Assembly (NCBI GenBank): GCA_036821645.1
Contig: DAISJD010000103.1
Location: 1-10,810, forward strand
Source of the DNA: DAISJD01 sp036821645
Lineage (GTDB): Bacteria; Pseudomonadota; Alphaproteobacteria; ATCC43930; CGMCC-115725
Direction: 5' to 3'
DNA: 10,810 bases
Shown piece by piece: positions 6,482 through 10,810 of this stretch (its first letter is position 1; each line of letters opens with the position of its first letter). A program made the translations under genes and the position numbers. The notes under the pieces were generated by a model that had not been told where the DNA came from, searched no databases, and worked only from the letters and a program-made list of their open reading frames with translations.

Positions 6482-7498
6482 GTGCCCGATACCGTTGCAC
6501 CGGCAATATCCCCCAGCGCCACCGACACGGCCCCCTGGACCGTGGCCGCCATTGCGGCCTTGTTCGAGTTGCCGTTTGCCGATCTCCTCTATCGGGCACA
6601 AACCGTGCATCGCGCGCATTTCGATCCGAACGAGGTCCAGCTCTCGACGCTTTTGTCGATCAAAACCGGCGGCTGCCCCGAAGATTGCGGCTATTGCGCC
6701 CAAAGTGCCGCCTATGAGACGGGGGTGAAGGCGACGAAACTGATGCCGGTCGATGCCGTGCTTGCCGATGCGCGCCGGGCGAAGGCCGCCGGGGCCACGC
6801 GTTATTGCATGGGGGCGGCCTGGCGCAGCCCGAAAGATCATGAATTGGATCAGGTCTGCGCCATGATCGAAGGGGTGCGGGACCTCGGCCTTGAGACCTG
6901 CGTCACGCTCGGCATGCTGCGCCCGGATCAGGCCCAACGCCTGCGCGGGGCCGGGCTCGACTATTATAACCACAATCTCGATACGTCGCCCGATTATTAC
7001 GGCGATGTAGTCACGACCCGGACGTATCAGGATCGGCTCGACACGTTGGCCGCCGTGCGCGCCGCTGGCATGCATGTCTGCACCGGCGGGATCATCGGCA
7101 TGGGAGAAAGCCGGGCGGATCGCGCGGGTCTCATCCATGCGCTGGCCACCCTGCCCGAGGTTCCCGATTCCGTGCCGATCAATATGCTGGGCGCCATCGA
7201 AGGCACGCCGCTCGGGAGCTCGGAAAAACTCGATCCGTTCGAATTGGTGCGCACCCTGGCCGTCGCCCGCATTGCCATGCCGAAAACGGAATTGCGCCTG
7301 TCGGCGGGCCGCGAAGAACTCAGCGACGAGGCCCAGGCCCTGTGCTATCTCGCCGGGGCGAATTCGATCTTTTTCGGCGGGCGGCTTCTGACGATCGCCA
7401 ATCCGGCAGAAGATAAGGATATGGCCTTGTTCGCGAAACTCGGCATTGCGCCGCGCGCGGCGAAGGCCAAAACCGCCTGCACGGCAACGGCATCATGA
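6482..7498 (+). CDS. bioB: Biotin synthase
   Basis: Radical-SAM enzyme that inserts sulfur into dethiobiotin to give biotin. 338 residues from the GTG at 6482, chosen for its GGAG site. The [4Fe-4S] motif CPEDCGYC supplies C65, C69 and C72. The [2Fe-2S] ligands are C109 (RYCMGAAWR), C140 (LETCVTLGM), C200 (HVCTGGIIG) and R272 (LRLSAGR). These match E. coli C53/57/60, C97, C128, C188 and R260 at a constant offset of 12. YYNHNLDTSPDYY (161-173) and NSIFFGG near the C terminus are also typical. The last stretch is rich in Ala and Lys and not conserved. The stop overlaps the bioA start (ATGA), so bioB and bioA are likely translated together. The gene is divergent from bioF. Confidence 0.97.
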   Translation: MPDTVAPAISPSATDTAPWTVAAIAALFELPFADLLYRAQTVHRAHFDPNEVQLSTLLSIKTGGCPEDCGYCAQSAAYETGVKATKLMPVDAVLADARRAKAAGATRYCMGAAWRSPKDHELDQVCAMIEGVRDLGLETCVTLGMLRPDQAQRLRGAGLDYYNHNLDTSPDYYGDVVTTRTYQDRLDTLAAVRAAGMHVCTGGIIGMGESRADRAGLIHALATLPEVPDSVPINMLGAIEGTPLGSSEKLDPFELVRTLAVARIAMPKTELRLSAGREELSDEAQALCYLAGANSIFFGGRLLTIANPAEDKDMALFAKLGIAPRAAKAKTACTATAS

Positions 7499-8811
7499 GT
7501 GCGGGTGCCGATCACCGCCCGATCACGGCTGCCGGACCGGTCTGGCGGCCCTATGCGGCGATGAAATCGGCACCCACCCCCCCCGTCGTCGTCGAAACCA
7601 ATGGGGTTCGCCTGAAACTCGCCGATGGGCGGGAATTGATCGACGGGGTATCCTCTTGGTGGACGGCGTGCCACGGCTATAATCACCCCGTCATCCGCGC
7701 CGCCGTCGCCCAGCAATTGGCCCGCATGCCCCATGTCATGTTCGGCGGCCTGACCCACGAACCGGCCGAAACTTTGGCCGCCCGCCTTGCCATGATGACG
7801 CCGGGCGATCTCAACCACGTGTTTTTTTCCGATTCAGGCTCCGTCGCGGTCGAGGTCGCCCTCAAGATCGCGCTGCAATATTGGCTGAACAAGGGCGTTA
7901 CGGGACGGCACAAGTTCGTCGCGTTCCGGGGTGGCTATCACGGCGACACGCTGGGCGCCATGGCCGTTACCGACCCTGAAGACGGCATGCATGCCCGGCT
8001 CGGGGCCTATGTGCCCCGGAACATTCTGGCCGATCTGCCCAGCAGCCCGGAAAAAATCGCCGAACTCGACGCCTTGTTCCAGACCCATCAGGCGACCATC
8101 GCCGGCGTCATCGTCGAACCGATGGTCCAGGGGGCGGGCGGCATGCTGTTCCATGCGGCGGAAACCCTGAAGACCCTAGCCCAACTCTGTAAAAAACACG
8201 GGCTCTTACTGATCGCCGACGAAATCATGACCGGCTTTGGCCGCACGGGCAGTCTGTTCGCGGTCGAGCAGGCCTGGATCGTGCCCGATATCCTGTGCCT
8301 GTCGAAGGCGTTGACCGGCGGCACGCTCTCACTCGCCGCCACCATCGCGCGGACATCCGTGTTCGAGGCCTTCTGGTCCGACGACCCGGCCCACGCCCTG
8401 ATGCACGGGCCGACCTTCATGGCGAACCCGCTTGCCTGCGCCGCCGCCAACGCCTCACTGTCATTGTTCGCCGATGGTAGTGCCGTCAATCAGGCCAAGG
8501 GCATCGAATATTGGTTCGGCGACGTCCTCGGCCCCTGTCGCGGCTTACCCGGCGTGGTCGATGTGCGCAGCCTCGGGGCGATCGGCGTCATCGAGTTCGA
8601 TCACCCCCTCGATACGGCCTGGCTGCGCGCCCGCGCGATCGAACGGGGGGTGTGGCTGCGCCCGTTCGGACGCATCCTCTATGCCACACCGCCGCTCACC
8701 ATCACCGACCCCGATATCGACCATCTGACCGCGACCATGGTCGCACTCGCCACGGATTATGCGGCGATGCGCCACGCCGAGCGCGCATCGCCTTCGGTTG
8801 GGGATTTGTGA
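7495..8811 (+). CDS. bioA: Adenosylmethionine-8-amino-7-oxononanoate aminotransferase (DAPA synthase)
   Basis: PLP-dependent class III aminotransferase that moves an amino group from SAM to KAPA to give DAPA. 438 residues (E. coli BioA is 429). SSWWTACHGYNHP (53-65) carries the active-site tryptophan pair. SDSGSVAVEVALK (112-124) is the phosphate-binding turn that marks BioA within the class. GGYHGDT (146-152) holds the tyrosine that stacks on PLP. ADEIMTGFGRTG (241-252) contains PLP aspartate D242, and LSKALTGG supplies Schiff-base lysine K271. MHGPTFMANPLACAAA (303-318) and WLRPFGRILYATPP (387-400, with R389 for the substrate carboxylate) complete the set. Use of SAM rather than lysine as donor is inferred from overall similarity to E. 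coli BioA. It overlaps bioB by ATGA, and a small ORF overlaps its stop. Confidence 0.96.
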   Translation: MSAGADHRPITAAGPVWRPYAAMKSAPTPPVVVETNGVRLKLADGRELIDGVSSWWTACHGYNHPVIRAAVAQQLARMPHVMFGGLTHEPAETLAARLAMMTPGDLNHVFFSDSGSVAVEVALKIALQYWLNKGVTGRHKFVAFRGGYHGDTLGAMAVTDPEDGMHARLGAYVPRNILADLPSSPEKIAELDALFQTHQATIAGVIVEPMVQGAGGMLFHAAETLKTLAQLCKKHGLLLIADEIMTGFGRTGSLFAVEQAWIVPDILCLSKALTGGTLSLAATIARTSVFEAFWSDDPAHALMHGPTFMANPLACAAANASLSLFADGSAVNQAKGIEYWFGDVLGPCRGLPGVVDVRSLGAIGVIEFDHPLDTAWLRARAIERGVWLRPFGRILYATPPLTITDPDIDHLTATMVALATDYAAMRHAERASPSVGDL

Positions 8812-8891
8812 GCGATCCCAACCGGTTCAGGTATGGGGGCAAGCCGATCGGCGACCTCAGCCCCCCCGAAGTCGCCGTCATGCGTCGATGA
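8808..8891 (+). CDS. Putative 27-residue small ORF coupled to bioA
   Basis: GTG at 8808 overlaps the bioA stop in a GTGA junction, the same style of coupling as bioB-bioA and bioF-bioD. GGGGA lies just upstream as a possible ribosome-binding site. The peptide starts MSDPNRFRYGGKPIGDLSPP and ends EVAVMRR: charged, soluble, no membrane segment. I do not recognise a family. The stop lies 9 bases before the end of the convergent transporter gene. The same DNA contains a 6-base-pair hairpin (GGGGGC 8835-8840, GCCCCC 8860-8865) without a T-tract, so it could instead be the end of the bio transcript. Real coding is uncertain. Confidence 0.35.
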   Translation: MSDPNRFRYGGKPIGDLSPPEVAVMRR

Positions 8892-8900
8892 TATGCGCCC

Positions 8901-10259
8901 TCAATAAAACAACCGAAAGGTCAGAAGCGCGAGCGTAATCACCCCGGCCCCGCCGATCCGGGTCGCGATCTGAGCGAACGGCATCAGCGACATCCGGTTT
9001 GCCGCCGTCAGAATGGCAACGTCCCCCGTCCCGCCTTGGCCGCTATGGCAACCATTGACGATTGCCGCCTCAATGGGATAGAGCCCGACGAACCGGCCGA
9101 CGAACCATCCGGTCGCCATCAGACTGGCCACCGTCGCAATAACCGTGACCGCAAAGGCGGGGGTGAGAGACCCGATCAGATCCTTCCAAGGCGTCAAGGA
9201 AACTCCGATCGCAAACAGCAAGGGATAGGTTACGGCAGTGGAAAAAAACCGCGACACGATATAGGCGCCATCTTCGACCACCGGCGGAAACAACTTGAAG
9301 AATTTTGCCACCACCGCCACCAACAGCATCACGACCGGGGCCGGGGCCTCGAAAAGTTTATTGCCGAGCAACCCGATGAGATAAAAGGCAACGGCCGTAA
9401 CGCCGGCAGCGGCAACCGCCGTCACATCCACACTCGGCAAGCCCCGACGTGCAGCCGGTGGCGGTACAGTATCACGCGTCGCATGCGCCGGATCCTGGGG
9501 CTGCAACAGGCCATTGCCGGTTAAATGCGGATAGCGTTTTCCCACCGCATTCAAGGCCCCGGAAAAAACGATCGCGGTCAAACTGCCGAACATGACGGCG
9601 GGTAAGATCTTTGCCAGCATCGACCCACCGCCTTGCAGCGGGATCACCCCATCATAGGCCGCAGACAGCGGAATCGCCCCCTCGCCCACGCCACCCGCCA
9701 TGATCGGGACGACGATAAAATAAAAGGCATGGCGCGCCTCGAACCCGACGGCGACCCCAACCAGGGTTCCGACACAGCCCGCAACCACAGTTCCGGCAAC
9801 CAGGGGAACGAAAATCTTGACGAACCCCGCAATCAATGTCGCGCGATCCATACTGAGAATACTGCCGACGATAATGCACGGGATGAAGAGATAGAGAAAA
9901 TTACTTGCCTTGGTGAAATCGGTTACGTTTTTGATGATCGGATCGGGCAGAATTTTTGCGTAGACGAGATAGGATGGCAGAAAAGTCGCCAAGATCGCCG
10001 CCGCCCCGATCTGGCGCAGAAAGGGTAAACGCTTACCGATCTCGCTACAGGAAAACCCGCCAACCGAGAGTAGTGCAATAGAAAAACTAATTTCAGTCGG
10101 CAACTTGCCAATACTGTAGAAGGCAATGATCAGCCCCAGCAACAGGCAATAAATCGGAAGCGGCATAATCCCGATTTCAATGCTCATGATACGCTGCCAT
10201 AGATTGGCATTGACAGCACCGTGCGCGGACGCCTGTCGTTGTGCGGCCATATCGTCCAT
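8901..10259 (-). CDS. 2-hydroxycarboxylate transporter (CitS/CimH/MaeN-type, citrate or malate)
   Basis: Inner-membrane secondary transporter of the 2HCT family, which moves citrate, malate or lactate with Na+ or H+, or by exchange. 452 residues from the ATG at 10259, near the usual 440-450. The start is supported by GGGGGGA 7 bases upstream; the frame is open further up to a TTG at 10325. After a hydrophilic N terminus (1-30) there are about 11 hydrophobic segments. Both re-entrant-loop signatures of the family are present: AGGVGEG (188-194) in the first half and GQGGTGDVAIL (407-417) in the second, each at the same point of an inverted two-domain layout. NRMSLMPFAQIATRIGGA (421-438) is the conserved C-terminal block with its arginines. 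A polar, proline-rich linker (about 245-275) separates the domains. The substrate cannot be told from sequence: no citrate lyase, malate enzyme or two-component sensor gene is adjacent. Confidence 0.92.
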   Translation of the reverse strand: MDDMAAQRQASAHGAVNANLWQRIMSIEIGIMPLPIYCLLLGLIIAFYSIGKLPTEISFSIALLSVGGFSCSEIGKRLPFLRQIGAAAILATFLPSYLVYAKILPDPIIKNVTDFTKASNFLYLFIPCIIVGSILSMDRATLIAGFVKIFVPLVAGTVVAGCVGTLVGVAVGFEARHAFYFIVVPIMAGGVGEGAIPLSAAYDGVIPLQGGGSMLAKILPAVMFGSLTAIVFSGALNAVGKRYPHLTGNGLLQPQDPAHATRDTVPPPAARRGLPSVDVTAVAAAGVTAVAFYLIGLLGNKLFEAPAPVVMLLVAVVAKFFKLFPPVVEDGAYIVSRFFSTAVTYPLLFAIGVSLTPWKDLIGSLTPAFAVTVIATVASLMATGWFVGRFVGLYPIEAAIVNGCHSGQGGTGDVAILTAANRMSLMPFAQIATRIGGAGVITLALLTFRLFY

Positions 10260-10323
10260 CTGTTCGTCCCCCCGAGCTTCTTGCTTTTTCTTCAAGGGGA
10301 CTATCTCATGAAATTCTATAAGC

Positions 10324-10338
10324 AAAAAGACCCTTTTT
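10324..10338. repeat. Small inverted repeat upstream of the transporter
   Basis: AAAAAG-ACC-CTTTTT, 6-base arms with a 3-base spacer, 65 bases upstream of the transporter ATG in a very AT-rich stretch (about 10324-10360) that probably contains its promoter. No clear -35/-10 pair could be assigned. Confidence 0.35.
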
Positions 10339-10408
10339 ATATTTTTAAATTACACAATTTTTCCGCGCCCTGGTGATAGTTCTGAAGGGATACCAAGCGA
10401 ATGGGCAT

Positions 10409-10435
10409 AAAAAAAAGCGCCACAAATTGCGGCGC
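10409..10435 (-). terminator. Intrinsic terminator of tRNA-Leu
   Basis: On the minus strand a 7-base-pair stem (GCGCCGC / GTGGCGC, one G-U pair) with loop AATTT is followed directly by eight T residues. It lies 55 bases beyond the tRNA 3' end and insulates the tRNA from the transporter gene downstream. Confidence 0.85.
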
Positions 10436-10490
10436 ACGAACATTCCACTATAGGTAAAACAATAACATGACGATTGATTTTTTATCATCA

Positions 10491-10575
10491 TGGTGCGGGC
10501 GGTCGGACTCGAACCGACACTCCTTGCGGAACCGGATTTTGAGTCCGGCGCGTCTACCAATTCCACCACGCCCGC
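10491..10575 (-). tRNA. tRNA-Leu (anticodon CAA)
   Basis: 85 nucleotides including an encoded CCA. Acceptor stem GCGGGCG pairs with CGCCCGC, followed by discriminator A and CCA. The D-arm contains GGTAGAC. The anticodon stem CCGGA/TCCGG closes loop CTCAAAA, giving anticodon CAA, which reads UUG codons. The long variable arm (TTCCGCAAGGAGT region) is typical of class II leucine tRNAs, and the T-arm has GTTCGAGTC. A strong terminator follows. No integrase or duplicated 3' end marks it as an occupied attachment site. Confidence 0.96.
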
Positions 10576-10583
10576 ATCTGGCG

Positions 10584-10810
10584 TCAACACCGGGACCGAC
10601 CAAGGCCATCCGGTGCGAGACGCCTGATATACCCCGATTTTGCACTTAAATGCCATAAAAAAATTCGATGTCGGCCATGCTTTATGGCGTGCATGGCCGG
10701 GGCTTTCTCTTCAGCCGCCGTAAGGCTTCCTTCGATACGAGGGACTTGCTGACCCTTGCGGCGATAGATCACGATCGTCGCCAACATCCCCAAACCCCCC
10801 AGTCCCCAGC
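10584..10810 (-). CDS. C-terminal end of an unrecognised membrane protein, 5' end outside the window
   Basis: The minus-strand frame is open from the right edge to a stop at 10584, about 75 codons. It opens with a hydrophobic stretch, WGLGGLGMLATIVIY, followed by the basic RRKGQ, then a polar tail with SLTAAEEKA. This layout (last membrane helix, arginine-lysine stop signal, acidic LTxxEE stretch) loosely resembles the C terminus of CcmH-type cytochrome c maturation proteins, but too little is visible to claim it. After about residue 34 the frame runs through a strong inverted repeat and ends 9 bases before the tRNA, and the sequence there looks non-coding. The true protein may have lost its original stop by a frameshift, or this is only a chance frame. 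Confidence 0.35.
   Translation of the reverse strand, partial: WGLGGLGMLATIVIYRRKGQQVPRIEGSLTAAEEKAPAMHAIKHGRHRIFLWHLSAKSGYIRRLAPDGLGRSRC
10652..10698. repeat. Two interlocked perfect inverted repeats
   Basis: Repeat A pairs GCCATAAA (10652-10659) with TTTATGGC (10681-10688). Repeat B pairs GGCCATGC (10673-10680) with GCATGGCC (10691-10698). Both are perfect 8-base stems, and the right arm of A lies in the loop of B, giving the order A-B-A'-B'. On the minus strand B is followed after 9 bases by seven T residues, so B may act as a terminator for the gene at the right edge. Confidence 0.6.

Noticed and set aside
6455..7138. 227-codon minus-strand ORF opposite bioB
   Set aside because: Antisense to a fully intact bioB; composition typical of a shadow frame.
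10491..10575. tRNA-Leu as an occupied integration site
   Set aside because: No integrase gene, no repeated tRNA 3' end and a normal terminator directly downstream.
10668..10810. Plus-strand ORF starting at 10668 and running off the right edge
   Set aside because: No ribosome-binding site, it starts within the interlocked repeats, and the minus strand of the same DNA gives a more protein-like membrane segment.
1..10810. CRISPR array, insertion sequence, phage or defence island
   Set aside because: No regularly spaced repeats, transposase, integrase, or nuclease-type genes were found on either strand.

Overview
The window looks like chromosomal DNA of an alphaproteobacterium, probably of the Rhodospirillales type. 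The basis is GC-rich coding DNA with AT-rich intergenic stretches, alphaproteobacterial-style SapC, PaiB and TpsB proteins, and a bioB-bioA / bioF-bioD arrangement. The taxonomic call is an inference from gene style; no marker gene is present to fix it.

Layout from left to right. (1) Positions 1-1745, minus strand: nearly all of a TpsB/ShlB-FhaC outer-membrane transporter, cut by the left edge. (2) 1746-2149: a 404-base divergent intergenic region, AT-rich near tpsB, holding an unrecognised 69-codon minus-strand ORF. (3) 2150-2848, plus: a SapC-family protein with a hairpin terminator. (4) 6346 down to 2857, minus: a tightly packed set bioF-bioD-RlmM-like methyltransferase-paiB. (5) 6482-8811, plus: bioB-bioA, followed by a 27-codon ORF that overlaps the bioA stop. 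(6) 10259 down to 8901, minus: a 2-hydroxycarboxylate (citrate/malate type) transporter. (7) 10491-10575, minus: tRNA-Leu(CAA) with encoded CCA and a strong intrinsic terminator. (8) Right edge, minus: the C-terminal end of an unrecognised membrane protein, with interlocking inverted repeats.

The core is a divergent biotin locus. BioF, BioA, BioD and BioB are the last four enzymes, from pimeloyl-ACP to biotin. All key catalytic residues are visible in the four proteins. None of the known genes for making pimeloyl-ACP (BioC, BioH, BioZ and similar) is in the window. The methyltransferase in the bioF-bioD unit is an FtsJ/RlmM-type RNA 2'-O-methyltransferase, not BioC. The short region between bioF and bioB contains competing hairpins that could be an operator or leader structure.

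No mobile element, CRISPR array or obvious defence system was found. The most useful second-look items are the tiny ORF coupled to bioA, a likely ATT start codon on the methyltransferase, the hairpins between bioF and bioB, the pseudoknot-like repeats near the right edge, and the unexplained ORF in the tpsB-sapC gap.
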